Positions 53,436 to 63,259 are shown, counted from the first letter of the stretch. The stretch: DNA of 64,000 bases from Sulfurospirillum sp. UBA4058 (GCA_002382085.1 DFZK01000002.1:139718-203717), one strand, 5' to 3'. A program made the numbers and translations. The notes: generated by a model from the sequence alone, not told the origin.

Positions 53436-53975
53436 TCATCGGCAACGCAAATACTCCAAACGCGTTTCGTCCCATAACGCTTTGGCGTTGTAGTTAGGAA
53501 CCAATCCGTTAGGCGATTTTTGCGACAAAGGGTTCTTGGCCGCCTCGATCATATAGTGCGGCATATAATTGGGCTTTCCGAGCGATTCTAAAAAGCGACA
53601 TGTAGAGGCTAAATGATCCAGTTTGTCACGTAAAACGCTCGCAAACCGATCACGCTTTTTGGCGTCAAGCGGACTAAAATAGGTCACTTTCAAGGTATCT
53701 AAAACGCTACGTGCCGATTTATCGGCAACGCGTAAACTATCAAAATACCCGTACGCCGTTGCCGTTAAGTACAAATCCGCCGCTTGGTCGTATTTTTCCT
53801 CTTGAATACAATAGGCACTGGAGGCAAATAAAAGATCCGCAGAGAGTTTATTAACGATTTCGACACGTTCTAAACATCGGTTCGACCAAGACTCCGACGC
53901 GTGTTCTTCCTCGAAAGGATTGCTTGCGGACCAAAGCACTAAGGGAACTAAAAACGTTAAAACAATGCCTTTCAT
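53436..53975 (-). CDS. Secreted/periplasmic protein of unknown function
   Basis: 179 aa from the ATG at 53975 (AAGGG upstream), with an apparent signal peptide of about 17 residues ending LWSA-S. The remainder is helical with TPR-like spacing ('ADLYLTATAYGYFDSLRVADKSARS') and several cysteines. I do not recognise the family. It lies between dprA-side genes and ruvX in a conserved epsilonproteobacterial gene string. Confidence 0.65.
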   Translation of the reverse strand: MKGIVLTFLVPLVLWSASNPFEEEHASESWSNRCLERVEIVNKLSADLLFASSAYCIQEEKYDQAADLYLTATAYGYFDSLRVADKSARSVLDTLKVTYFSPLDAKKRDRFASVLRDKLDHLASTCRFLESLGKPNYMPHYMIEAAKNPLSQKSPNGLVPNYNAKALWDETRLEYLRCR

Positions 53976-53997
53976 CGGAGCCCTTTTCTTCACTACG

Positions 53998-54474
53998 TTA
54001 ATCTTGCCAAGCTTTACAGACATCGACCCAACCGCAAGAGCGTGCATACGTTTGCAACGAAGGAATGTCTAAGGCAAGTGCACTATTAGCACTTCCGGCG
54101 GCAGGATACACCGTATCGAAACGTTGCAACGAAACGTCCAAAAAGACGCGTACGTTTTCCTGAATACCGAAAGGACAAACGCCTCCGATTGCATGTCCGA
54201 TCAAAGGTTCGACCTCTTCGGCTTTGAGCATTTTTGCTTTGATCGCGAAACGTTCTTTAAACTTTTGATTGTCGACTTTTGCGTCTCCTGCGGTAACGAT
54301 CAACAATGCACCGCCTTGTTCGTCGTAAAATGAAAGCGTTTTAGCAATCTGTTTCGGCTCACATCCCAAGGCACGTGCCGCCAACTCGACGGTTGCGCTC
54401 GAAACGTCAAATTCGATAATCTTATTTTCCAAACCGTACGTTCGAAAATAAGCCCTTACTTGCTCTATCGCCAT
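53998..54474 (-). CDS. YbaK/EbsC-family aminoacyl-tRNA deacylase (second copy)
   Basis: 158 aa, with 'IAKTLSFYDEQGGALLIVTAGDAKVDNQKFKERF', 'IGHAIGGVCPFGI' and 'VYPAAGSANSALALDI'. It belongs to the YbaK/ProX-like editing family and is clearly diverged from the copy at 26955-27434, so it is not a recent duplicate. It probably clears a different mischarged tRNA. Confidence 0.85.
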   Translation of the reverse strand: MAIEQVRAYFRTYGLENKIIEFDVSSATVELAARALGCEPKQIAKTLSFYDEQGGALLIVTAGDAKVDNQKFKERFAIKAKMLKAEEVEPLIGHAIGGVCPFGIQENVRVFLDVSLQRFDTVYPAAGSANSALALDIPSLQTYARSCGWVDVCKAWQD

Positions 54475-54484
54475 GATTGCGCCT

Positions 54485-55285
54485 TTATAAAACCGAACTC
54501 AACATTTTGATACTCAACGCCATTAAAAGAAGCGCAAAAATCTTTTTCAACTTTGAAACCGGAAGATTATGCGCCATTTTAGCACCCCACGGAGCCGTAA
54601 AAAAACTTACAAGCGAAATTAAAACTACGGCAGGCAAGTAAACGTAACCCAATTGTAAACCGGCACTGCCTTCGTGAAGCATTCCGTTGAACATGTAACC
54701 GATCGTACCCGCGATAGAAAGCGGAAAACCGATTGCCGCCGAAGTCGCAATCGCCTTTTTAAGATCGACGTTTTGCCACACCAAAAACGGTACCGTTAAA
54801 GAACCGCCGCCGATGGAAACGAGCGCAGAGACGATACCGATAAATAAACCGCCGCCGAAGAGCCCTTTGGTTCCGACGATTTGTTGTGAAGGTTTCGGCT
54901 TTTTATCCACCGCCATTTGAATCGAAACGTATGCCATAAAAACCGCGAAAAAGATTGCAAGTTGTGCCGATTTCATAGATGCTGCTAAAAACGTTGCACC
55001 AAACGTACCGATAACGACTCCGGGGGCCATCACTTTAACGATGCTCCATTGAACCGCACCCCTTTTGTGATGCGCACGCATACTGGCAAACGACGTCATC
55101 ACGATAGATGCCATCGATGTTCCTAACGCCATATGAACGACTTGCTCAACCGCAACGCCTTGTGCCAAAAAAATCGTCGTTAACGCCGGAACCATAATAC
55201 CTCCGCCGCCGATACCCAATAATCCCGCCATAAAGCCGACGACGGCTCCCAAAATTAAAAAAGCGATAATCCACTCAAAACCCAT
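54485..55285 (-). CDS. TauE/SafE-family membrane transporter
   Basis: A 266-aa protein with about eight helices in two halves, each with a glycine-rich loop: 'GLLGIGGGGIMVPAL' and 'ALVSIGGGSLTVPFLVW'. The family exports or imports sulphite, sulphonates or related anions. It lies 11 bp after dprA. Confidence 0.9.
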   Translation of the reverse strand: MGFEWIIAFLILGAVVGFMAGLLGIGGGGIMVPALTTIFLAQGVAVEQVVHMALGTSMASIVMTSFASMRAHHKRGAVQWSIVKVMAPGVVIGTFGATFLAASMKSAQLAIFFAVFMAYVSIQMAVDKKPKPSQQIVGTKGLFGGGLFIGIVSALVSIGGGSLTVPFLVWQNVDLKKAIATSAAIGFPLSIAGTIGYMFNGMLHEGSAGLQLGYVYLPAVVLISLVSFFTAPWGAKMAHNLPVSKLKKIFALLLMALSIKMLSSVL

Positions 55286-55296
55286 CGTTGCATCCT

Positions 55297-56070
55297 TTAA
55301 ATACGAATAATACGTCCGTTTTCAACTTTGATTTTGCCTAAACACTCATACTCAAAAATCAGATCGGCAAATTTTTCAACCGCTTCGTGATACAACGGTT
55401 GCGTTTCGCAATACGCTAAAAAAGAATCTTTACATGTAAACGTCGTAAAACCTAATTTTTCGACGAATGCGTCGATATCTAAAATCGGTGTCGCCAATCC
55501 TTGGCGCAATAAATCATTCGTCGCTTCGCTCTCGCCTAAGCGATGCGGAAGAACAAAAATCGGCTTTTTCATTTTAAGCGCATACTGAATGCTGTGCATC
55601 GTTCCGCTTTTACGATCGGCTTGCGTCACGATCAATGCTTCGCCTAATGCGACGATCAATTCGTTGCGTTGCGGAAAAGCCCATTTCAAAGAAGGTGCGC
55701 CCGCTTCAAATTGGCTCAAAACTAAGCCTTGCGATTCCATCGATTCGATCATCTTGCGATTGAGGGAAGGATAGCGAATATCCAACCCCGTTCCGGCAAC
55801 CATAATCGTCTTATCCAAACCGGCACCCGAATGGGCAGTCGCATCGACGCCTTGCGCCCCTCCGCTGACGATGCACGCACCCGCGTTCGCAAGTTTTGAT
55901 GCTAGCATATGCGTCATCGTTTTGGTGTACGCAAACGGATGCCTCGTTCCGACGATCGAAATTTTTCGTTTTTGCAACAATTCGGTCCGTCCGAGGTAAA
56001 AAAGAGTCTCGGGATAGACTTTCATCGCGTCGCATTCCGTGATATGAAAGTCTATCGTTTGAATCATCAC
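55297..56070 (-). CDS. dprA: DNA-processing protein DprA
   Basis: 257 aa, Rossmann fold: 'SIVGTRHPFAYTKTMTHMLASKL', 'IVSGGAQGVDATAHSGAG', 'FPQRNELIVALGEALIVTQADRKSGTM'. It loads RecA on incoming single-stranded DNA in natural transformation. ATGA overlap with the upstream gene. It is the only competence gene in the window and relevant to the uptake-sequence idea. A TTTACATGTAAA lies within it at 55439. Confidence 0.93.
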   Translation of the reverse strand: MMIQTIDFHITECDAMKVYPETLFYLGRTELLQKRKISIVGTRHPFAYTKTMTHMLASKLANAGACIVSGGAQGVDATAHSGAGLDKTIMVAGTGLDIRYPSLNRKMIESMESQGLVLSQFEAGAPSLKWAFPQRNELIVALGEALIVTQADRKSGTMHSIQYALKMKKPIFVLPHRLGESEATNDLLRQGLATPILDIDAFVEKLGFTTFTCKDSFLAYCETQPLYHEAVEKFADLIFEYECLGKIKVENGRIIRI

Positions 56071-57230
56071 AAATCTTTAAGATAGACCAAATCCAAACCT
56101 TCTAAAAGATCGCTCGAATCTTTAAGAACCTCTAACGTACTTTTATGCGGATGTCCGATCGCAATGGCGTATCCGTTTCGTTTCGCTTTCGTAACGGCTT
56201 CTTTGAGTTGCGTTCGAATAGCGTTTTTATCCAAATTGTTGTCTAAGAAGACGTCTCTGGAGTAACAAAACATATCGTATTTTTTGCATACCGCACCGAC
56301 TTTTGAATTGCCGATCGTTCGACTATCGACAAAGAGCAAATCGTGCGCTTTCATCACTTTAATCAAGCGATCCATTGCATTGTAATCGGCGGTATAGGTT
56401 CCGCCCGTATGGTTATTATAATATTTGATATGCGGAAACCACGCTTTAATACGGCTAATACGTTTCTCGATCACGTCGCTCGAATCGAGCGTCGTTAAGG
56501 TTTCCGGTTCCGGAGACGAATAATTTTTCGACTCCATCGGAAGGTGAATCATTGCAAATTCAAACTCGTACGAGAGCCGTACGGTTTCAGGGTGTCCTTT
56601 TGTCGGAGGGAAAAAAGAAGGCGTCACTTTATACGGAATCTCTTTAATGAGACGTGTTTGCCACGGGAAAGAGACGTCGTCGATAATAATCGCTAAACGC
56701 GGCGTCGTTCCGGCAGGATACGTTTTGCGCATCACTTCGGAGTGTTTCGTCGTTTTAGCCGCTTTAACGTTTTGCTCGTAATCTTGTGCTTCGGACAGCA
56801 TCGGAGCTTTAATCTCTTCTTCTTTATGCAAAGGCATCGTCGTATTATTGTGCTCACTTGCCTCTACGGAAGTATTTTGCTCCATTTTCTGTTCCGGGAG
56901 CGGCGGAAGCTCTTCGGCTCGACTCACGTTCAATTCACCGGTAGAAGAAGTCGGCGGCGTAGCCAAAGACGCTAAACGCATTTTTTCATCATCTAACATC
57001 TGTTTCATTTTGCGCATTAACTCTTCGTTAGAAGTACTGTTTTGCTGTTGCACCGTTTGATAATGCGCGTACGAAGTCGTCATATAGACGTAAACTCCGA
57101 AAGAGAGGATCATGACGGTCATGACCAACATTACTATCAGACTGTATCGTTTCAATGCACGCGAACGAACTTCTTTAGGCGAAGAGGCAACGTTATTGGA
57201 ACTCTTTTCTTTATTTTTTTTTACCATCAC
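56067..57230 (-). CDS. Divergent polysaccharide deacetylase family protein
   Basis: 387 aa. A membrane helix (about 29-51), a long charged linker, then a deacetylase-like barrel beginning 'RLAIIIDDVSFPWQTRLI' and containing 'FAMIHLPMESKNY', 'NNHTGGTYTA', 'FVDSRT' and 'IGHPHKSTL'. The family is located next to dprA in Campylobacter relatives. It is anchored in the inner membrane with the domain outside, and may act on cell-wall glycan. Confidence 0.87.
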   Translation of the reverse strand: MMVKKNKEKSSNNVASSPKEVRSRALKRYSLIVMLVMTVMILSFGVYVYMTTSYAHYQTVQQQNSTSNEELMRKMKQMLDDEKMRLASLATPPTSSTGELNVSRAEELPPLPEQKMEQNTSVEASEHNNTTMPLHKEEEIKAPMLSEAQDYEQNVKAAKTTKHSEVMRKTYPAGTTPRLAIIIDDVSFPWQTRLIKEIPYKVTPSFFPPTKGHPETVRLSYEFEFAMIHLPMESKNYSSPEPETLTTLDSSDVIEKRISRIKAWFPHIKYYNNHTGGTYTADYNAMDRLIKVMKAHDLLFVDSRTIGNSKVGAVCKKYDMFCYSRDVFLDNNLDKNAIRTQLKEAVTKAKRNGYAIAIGHPHKSTLEVLKDSSDLLEGLDLVYLKDL

Positions 57231-57240
57231 TGCTTACACA

Positions 57241-57480
57241 CTACTTTCCAAGAATAACTTCGACCTCTAATAACTCAAGATTTTGATTCGTTTGTGAGGT
57301 GATTTTCACGTCTTCAACTTTGGTATATTTACGAATAACCGCAATCAAATCATTGCGTAAATCGTCCATATAGGGAAGTTTGCAGCTTGCTCGTTCATGG
57401 GCAAGCATAATCTTCAAACGGTTTTTGGCGACATCGGCACTGTTTTTGTTACGACCGAAAAAACTATCCAAGAAACTCAT
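57241..57480 (-). CDS. minE: Cell-division topological specificity factor MinE
   Basis: 79 aa, with 'ADVAKNRLKIMLAHERASCKLPYMDDLRNDLIAVIRKY' typical of MinE. It stimulates MinD ATPase and places the division site. It overlaps minD by 4 nt. Confidence 0.93.
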   Translation of the reverse strand: MSFLDSFFGRNKNSADVAKNRLKIMLAHERASCKLPYMDDLRNDLIAVIRKYTKVEDVKITSQTNQNLELLEVEVILGK

Positions 57481-58286
57481 TTAAAGATTCCTTTCAATGT
57501 TGCGAGAATTCCTTTCTTTGCACGAATGTCCAAAAATTCCACTTCTTCGCCCAAAATACGACGGGCTATGTTGCGATAGGCTTCGGCAGAGAGGGATTTG
57601 TCTTTATTGACGATGGGTGAACCCGTGTTGGTAGAGGTGATAATATCTTCATCGTCCGGAACGATACCGATCAAAGGGAGTGCCAAAATACTTAAAACAT
57701 CATCGACGCTGAGCATATTTCCGGCATCGACCATCTCAGGCTTAATACGGTTGATGATGATATGTTTTTCGACCTCTTGCCCATTCGTCGCTTTTTCGCT
57801 TTTCGCATCGATAATACCGATAACTCTATCGGCATCGCGAACGGAACTCACGTCCGGAGTCGAAACGATTAACGCGCGATCGGCTAAAAAGATCGAATGC
57901 TCAAAACCGCTTTCGATACCTGCGGGCGAATCAATCATCACGATATCAAAGCTCTCTTTGAGATTCTCGATCAACGCTTTGACTTTATCTTTATTTAAAA
58001 TATCTTTATCTTTGGTTTGGCTTGCGGGTAAGAAATAAAGCGTTTTCGATTTTTTATCGTTGATCAACGCTTGCGCAAGGTTGCATCGCCCTTCCATAAC
58101 ATCAACGACGTCATAAACGATGCGATTTTCAAGTCCCAAAATCATATCCAAATTTCGCAGACCGATATCAAAGTCGATGGCAACCACTTTTTTGCCTAAA
58201 TTTGCAAGTCCGACGGCAAGATTAGCGGTGGTGGTGGATTTCCCCACCCCGCCTTTACCCGACGTTACGGTAATAACGATACCCAT
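57477..58286 (-). CDS. minD: Septum-site determining ATPase MinD
   Basis: 269 aa, with deviant Walker A 'GKGGVGKSTTTANLA', 'DFDIGLRNLDMILG', 'IDSPAGIESGF' and a C-terminal amphipathic tail ending 'KKGILATLKGIFK' that binds membrane. Partner of MinE. 20 bp after ilvC. Confidence 0.96.
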   Translation of the reverse strand: MGIVITVTSGKGGVGKSTTTANLAVGLANLGKKVVAIDFDIGLRNLDMILGLENRIVYDVVDVMEGRCNLAQALINDKKSKTLYFLPASQTKDKDILNKDKVKALIENLKESFDIVMIDSPAGIESGFEHSIFLADRALIVSTPDVSSVRDADRVIGIIDAKSEKATNGQEVEKHIIINRIKPEMVDAGNMLSVDDVLSILALPLIGIVPDDEDIITSTNTGSPIVNKDKSLSAEAYRNIARRILGEEVEFLDIRAKKGILATLKGIFK

Positions 58287-58305
58287 GTAACCTCTTTGAT
58301 ACGAT

Positions 58306-59328
58306 TTAGTTTTTGTCTTTGTTGATAATTTTTTTAGACGTAATCCAAGGCATCATCGCTCTGAGTTTTTCGCCTGTTTGATTGAGTAAGCTTCGTTCCG
58401 TTTTAGCACGTTCTGCGTTCATACGCGTATAACCTGCTTTGCGTTCCAAAATAAAGTCTTTGGCAAAACGTCCGTCTTGGATTTCCGCCAAAATCTCTTT
58501 CATCGCCGCTTTTGATTCGGCATTGATAACGCGTTTACCGCTCACGTAATCGCCGTACTCCGCCGTATTGGAGATGGAGTAACGCATATCGGCAATACCG
58601 CCTTGATACATCAAATCAACGATCAATTTAAGCTCGTGTAAGCACTCGAAATACGCCATTTCAGGCTCATATCCCGCTTCAACGAGCGTATTAAATCCTG
58701 CTTCGACCAAAGACGTTACGCCGCCGCAAAGAACCGCTTGCTCGCCGAAAAGATCGGTTTCGGTTTCGTCTTTAAACGTCGTTTCGATGATACCCGTTCG
58801 ACCGCCGCCGATAGCCGATGCATAACTGAGTGCCAATGCTTTCGCTTTACCCGTTGCGTCTTGATCGACAGCAATAAGATCGGGGATACCGCCGCCGTTG
58901 ACAAATTCGCTTCGGACCGTATGTCCGGGAGCTTTAGGGGCGATCATGATACAATCGACGCCTTTAGGAGTGATAATCTGACCGTAATGGATGTTAAAAC
59001 CGTGTCCGAACGCAATCGCTTTACCGGCACTTAAGTTGGGTTTGATTTCCGCCGCAAAAACATCGCTTTGCATTTCGTCGGGTAATAAGATCATAATTAC
59101 GTCGGCGTATTTTGTCGCTTCTGCAACACTCATGACGTTAAACCCTTTTGCTTCCGCTTTCGCCCATGAACTGCCTTCTTTACGAAGACCGACGACGACT
59201 TCTACGCCGCTATCGCGAAGATTTTCCGCATGTGCATGTCCTTGAGAACCAAAACCGATCATCGCTACTTTTTTTGAGCGAATAATGCTTAAATCACAAT
59301 CTTTGTCATAGTAGACGGTAATTGCCAT
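58306..59328 (-). CDS. ilvC: Ketol-acid reductoisomerase
   Basis: 340 aa from the ATG at 59328 (AAGGA upstream); the open frame extends further without a site. NADP-binding 'MIGFGSQGHAHAENL', 'VIMILLPDEMQ', 'APKAPGHTVR' and the 'DLFGEQAVLCGG' metal-site region are present. It catalyses the second step of valine/isoleucine synthesis. It is divergent from the HDOD gene. Confidence 0.97.
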   Translation of the reverse strand: MAITVYYDKDCDLSIIRSKKVAMIGFGSQGHAHAENLRDSGVEVVVGLRKEGSSWAKAEAKGFNVMSVAEATKYADVIMILLPDEMQSDVFAAEIKPNLSAGKAIAFGHGFNIHYGQIITPKGVDCIMIAPKAPGHTVRSEFVNGGGIPDLIAVDQDATGKAKALALSYASAIGGGRTGIIETTFKDETETDLFGEQAVLCGGVTSLVEAGFNTLVEAGYEPEMAYFECLHELKLIVDLMYQGGIADMRYSISNTAEYGDYVSGKRVINAESKAAMKEILAEIQDGRFAKDFILERKAGYTRMNAERAKTERSLLNQTGEKLRAMMPWITSKKIINKDKN

Positions 59329-59464
59329 AACAGATCCTTGTCGTATAAATTTCACGCATTTTACAGAAGAGTTACTTAAAAACTTTACAACGCCATCTAA
59401 AAGGAAACTATAAAGCAAGACGAGATAAAATGTGACTTATAACATTCTTTATGCAGGATCGGTC

Positions 59465-60277
59465 ATGGACGAAAATATTTTAAAAAAAATCAAAGCTTTA
59501 CCGCCGCTTGACGATACCGTGTTAAAAATCCAACGCATTTGCGTCGATAAGAACAGTTCCCTTTCCGATTTGGTACAAGTCGTCGAAAGCGATCCGATGT
59601 TAACCGCTAACATTCTCAAATCGTCCAATTCGCCGCTGTACGGTTTTAGCCGAGAAATTAAGAATATCGCTCACGCCGTATCTTTGTTCGGCATGGCAAC
59701 GGTACGGGGTTTTGCGCTTTCAAGTGCTATTAAACAAAATATTAAAATCAATTTAGAGCCCTACAACATCAATAACAATATCTTCCTTGATATTAGCACT
59801 TTACAAAGTATGTTTATGTTTAAGTGGTACTCTAAAGTCGATAAATCCCTCCTCGACATTCTTCAACCCGCATCATTTATGATGGAAGTCGGGAAGATTA
59901 TTATTGCGCATGAACTTATCGAGCGCCGCAAAGATCAGGCTTTTCAGGAAGATCTTTTAAAAGTGACCTCGCTCGATGCACTTGATGCCTTGGAAAAAGA
60001 GTACGTCGGATTTTCCAACGAAGAGATTACCGCTAAGATTTTTGAACAATGGAACTTGGAAAGCGAACTTGTGGAAGCGATTCAATATTCACGCACGCCC
60101 GACAAAGCACCCGAACATATCAAGGTTTGCGCACGCGCTTTACATGTCGTACAAACCGCCGTTAATATTTTCGCCCAACTGAGCGATGCTTCTATTCAAA
60201 ATGCCTTAGTGCTTTTAGACGAATATCGTCTTCAAAAAGAGCCGTTTTTAGAAACGTACGAGCAATTTATACAGTGA
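59465..60277 (+). CDS. HDOD-domain signalling protein
   Basis: 270 aa from the ATG at 59465 (AGGATC upstream). The HDOD domain covers most of it: 'LPPLDDTVLKIQRICVDKNSSLSDLVQVVESDPMLTANILKSSNS' and 'IAHAVSLFGMATVRGFALSSA'. No catalytic HD pair is evident. Such domains regulate motility or signalling by contact. It overlaps rnr by 4 nt. Confidence 0.85.
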   Translation: MDENILKKIKALPPLDDTVLKIQRICVDKNSSLSDLVQVVESDPMLTANILKSSNSPLYGFSREIKNIAHAVSLFGMATVRGFALSSAIKQNIKINLEPYNINNNIFLDISTLQSMFMFKWYSKVDKSLLDILQPASFMMEVGKIIIAHELIERRKDQAFQEDLLKVTSLDALDALEKEYVGFSNEEITAKIFEQWNLESELVEAIQYSRTPDKAPEHIKVCARALHVVQTAVNIFAQLSDASIQNALVLLDEYRLQKEPFLETYEQFIQ

Positions 60278-62220
60278 GAGATTTTCTTTTAAGTTTGAGT
60301 CGCGGAGTGGCACGACACGATGTGCCTTCCGCCTTTTTACCCCATTTTCAAGCCCTGCTTCAACTACGCGCCTTGGTTCAAAAAAACGATCTTTACATGT
60401 TAGAGTCCTCATACCAAGTCGGCAAACTCGACGTTGCATTCAACGGAACCGGTTTTTTAGGCTCGCTAGAGCCGACGAGTGCTAAAGATATTCTTATCGA
60501 AGCTTCAGGCTTGCACGGTGCTATGAGAGGTGATCTGGTCGTCGTTAAACGCGTCGCCAATAAACGAAGCTCACGTCCTAAAGCCGTGGTCGTTTACATC
60601 GCCCAACGTGCCTTTAGCAAAAGCATCGTCTATACCAAGATGAGCAAGGGCAAAGTCGTTGGTGCTAACGTAAAAAACGAATCGCTTTTTGAGATAACCG
60701 CTAGCCAAAAATCGCTGAAACAGTTACCTTTGGGAACCGTCCTCAAAATCGACAATACTTCCAACACGATCGAAGAAGTGTTAGGCGTTTTAGACGATCC
60801 GAGCGTCGATGAGAAGATTTCGTTAGCCCTTTTCGATAAAAAAGAGTTCTTCAGCCAAGAAGCGGAAGACGAAGCTAAAAGCCACGGCGATTTCGTGGAC
60901 AAAAGCTACTATTCGCATCGTGTCGATTTAACACATCTGCCCTTTTGTACGATCGATCCCGTAGATGCCAAAGATTTCGACGACGCTATCTATTTTGACG
61001 TGCAAAACCATATTTTATACGTCGCTATCGCCGATGTGAGCGAATACGTGCATGCCATGGGATATATCGATAAAGAGGCTCTCGTACGCGGATTTTCGAT
61101 CTATTTTCCGCACAAAGCGATTCCGATGTTACCGCGTGCGTTAAGCGAAAATATCTGTTCGCTCAAACCAAACGTCGATCGACTCGCCTATACGTTTAAA
61201 ATCACGCTAGACCCGTCTACATGTGAGCCGATAAACGAAGAGCTATTTGAAAGCGTCATCCATTCGCAAAAACGTTATACCTACGAAACGGTCGATCTTT
61301 TTTTAAAAGGCGATCTAAGCGATGCCGACGCAACCGATCAGCCTGTCTTGAACTATCTTTTAGAACTGAACGCTCTGACGCAAAAACTACGCACCATACG
61401 CTTGGAAAAATCGTTTTCGTTTCGTGCTTCGGAAATTCGTATGAAAGTCGACGAACATCAAAACTTGATTGCGACAAGCATCGAAGAAGAGACGCCCTCA
61501 CACGGGCTAATCGAAGATTGTATGCTTCTTGCCAACAAAGCCGCCGCTAAAAAACTGGGATTCGGTATCTTCAGAACGCACGAAAGTCCCTCTTTTGAGC
61601 GTATGGAAGCCCTTTTAAACGACTTGGCATTGATCGGAATTAACGTGAAGCTCCGCTCGGATCTGCCGCAAATGATTCGAGAAATTCAACAAAAGGCCGA
61701 CGCACTCAACCTTCGCGACGAAGTCGATAAGCTAATCATCAAAAGTCAGAAAAAAGCCCTTTATGAGCCGGAAAACAAAGGACATTTCGGACTTGGGTTT
61801 GACATGTACACCCATTTCACGTCACCGATTCGCCGCTATAGCGACTTAACATTGCATCGACTCTTAAAAGCCAAAACGGCAAACGACGATAAAAAGCTGG
61901 CGTTTCTCTTAAAAGACATCTCCCCTTTATGCGAACAAATCAGCCTTCTTGAACGTGAAAGCGATAAAGTCGCTTGGGATTATATGGACCGTAAATTTGC
62001 ACGCTATATGGCTTTACATGTCGGCGACACTTTTAAAGCGATCGTCGTTGAAACCGAACAAAATGCCATTGCGAAGTTAGACGATACGATCAAAGGTGCT
62101 CGTATCTTTTTATTGGACGAAGAAGTACGTCTTTTGCAACGCATCGAAATTAAAATTGTCGAAAGCAACATCGCTACGGCGCGAATTTATGCACGCGTAA
62201 CGAGGAGTTTTGATGTATAA
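60274..62220 (+). CDS. rnr: Ribonuclease R
   Basis: 648 aa, GTG start. Cold-shock-type RNA-binding regions are followed by the RNB catalytic domain with 'TIDPVDAKDFDDAIYF' (metal-binding aspartates), 'GYIDKEALVRGFSIYFPHKAIPMLPRALSENICSL', and a C-terminal S1-like part. It is shorter than E. coli RNase R because the N-terminal and tail extensions are missing. It overlaps holA by 8 nt. Confidence 0.94.
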   Translation: MRDFLLSLSRGVARHDVPSAFLPHFQALLQLRALVQKNDLYMLESSYQVGKLDVAFNGTGFLGSLEPTSAKDILIEASGLHGAMRGDLVVVKRVANKRSSRPKAVVVYIAQRAFSKSIVYTKMSKGKVVGANVKNESLFEITASQKSLKQLPLGTVLKIDNTSNTIEEVLGVLDDPSVDEKISLALFDKKEFFSQEAEDEAKSHGDFVDKSYYSHRVDLTHLPFCTIDPVDAKDFDDAIYFDVQNHILYVAIADVSEYVHAMGYIDKEALVRGFSIYFPHKAIPMLPRALSENICSLKPNVDRLAYTFKITLDPSTCEPINEELFESVIHSQKRYTYETVDLFLKGDLSDADATDQPVLNYLLELNALTQKLRTIRLEKSFSFRASEIRMKVDEHQNLIATSIEEETPSHGLIEDCMLLANKAAAKKLGFGIFRTHESPSFERMEALLNDLALIGINVKLRSDLPQMIREIQQKADALNLRDEVDKLIIKSQKKALYEPENKGHFGLGFDMYTHFTSPIRRYSDLTLHRLLKAKTANDDKKLAFLLKDISPLCEQISLLERESDKVAWDYMDRKFARYMALHVGDTFKAIVVETEQNAIAKLDDTIKGARIFLLDEEVRLLQRIEIKIVESNIATARIYARVTRSFDV

Positions 62221-63187
62221 AAGAGAGTTTGAAAATCTTTTAAAAACAAAAAAGATTCCCAAAGCAACGCTTTTTTACGGAGCGTGCGCTTACCAGAATA
62301 ATCTTTTAACCCGTTCCCTGTTGGAACTTATGAATGCGGCTAGTGAAGAAAAACTAACGATGTATTACGACGAATACCATTTCGGTTCGGCAAAAAATTT
62401 TCTCTCCCAAGCCTCGCTTTTCGGCGATCGCAATATTTTAATCCTCAAAACCGATAAACCGCTTCCCGCCAAAGAGCTTTCGGTGTTAGTAGAACTGTGT
62501 ACGAAAAACGATTCTAGCTATTTTATTTACCAATATTTCGGCGAAGATAAAAAAGCAACCCCGATGACCAAAGTTTTCGATAAATTTTTCGTTCGTCTTT
62601 TCAAAGCCGACTATAACGAAGCCGTATCGCTTTTGGCACAACATGCAAACGCTATCGGGCTAACGATCGATCGTTACGCTTTGGGAGAATTGTACGTTTT
62701 GCATGCGGAAGATTTAGCGTTGTGCGTTAACGAATGCGAAAAACTTCTTGTTTTAGGAAAAGAGATTCAAACCGGCGACATTCATACCCATGTGTACGGT
62801 CTCGGCGCCGTTTCTATGGATCGTTTTATGAGTAAATTACTTGACAAAAAAGATATTAAAGAAGAGTTTTTACGCCTTGTCGAAGGAGACGGCATTGAAG
62901 AAATTCGTATCGTCAATGCCCTTCAGACACATCTTTCGCAACTCTTTTTATTTCATGCCTATATCAAACTTCACGGTACGTTTGATGCCAAAGCAATTTT
63001 AGGGTACCCGCTTCCGCCGCAACTCGCCGCAGAACGCTCTAAACTTTCCATTAAAATCGACTTGGCAACGTACCAACGACTTTTAACACTTTTAACCGAC
63101 GCCGAATACCGGCTGAAAAAAGCCGGAAATATTGAAAAAAACAGTTACCTCCTTTCAATCTTAATAAAATTTCAAAGTTTTTTATAG
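62213..63187 (+). CDS. holA: DNA polymerase III delta subunit
   Basis: 324 aa, ATG at 62213 after GAGGAG. 'KKIPKATLFYGACAYQNNLLTRSLL' and 'QASLFGDRNILILKTDKPLPAKELSVL' match the HolA clamp-loader wrench. It opens the sliding clamp. It is co-translated with rnr. Confidence 0.85.
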   Translation: MYKREFENLLKTKKIPKATLFYGACAYQNNLLTRSLLELMNAASEEKLTMYYDEYHFGSAKNFLSQASLFGDRNILILKTDKPLPAKELSVLVELCTKNDSSYFIYQYFGEDKKATPMTKVFDKFFVRLFKADYNEAVSLLAQHANAIGLTIDRYALGELYVLHAEDLALCVNECEKLLVLGKEIQTGDIHTHVYGLGAVSMDRFMSKLLDKKDIKEEFLRLVEGDGIEEIRIVNALQTHLSQLFLFHAYIKLHGTFDAKAILGYPLPPQLAAERSKLSIKIDLATYQRLLTLLTDAEYRLKKAGNIEKNSYLLSILIKFQSFL

Positions 63188-63193
63188 TATAAT
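63188..63193 (+). promoter_or_regulatory. Likely -10 box of the rpsF operon
   Basis: A perfect TATAAT lies 67 bp before the rpsF start, in the 72-bp gap after holA, with no strong -35. Confidence 0.4.
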
Positions 63194-63259
63194 CCGCGTC
63201 TATTCTAAAAATCCTTACTCAAATAGATATTATTTGGGTGAAATCCATAAGGAGACATT

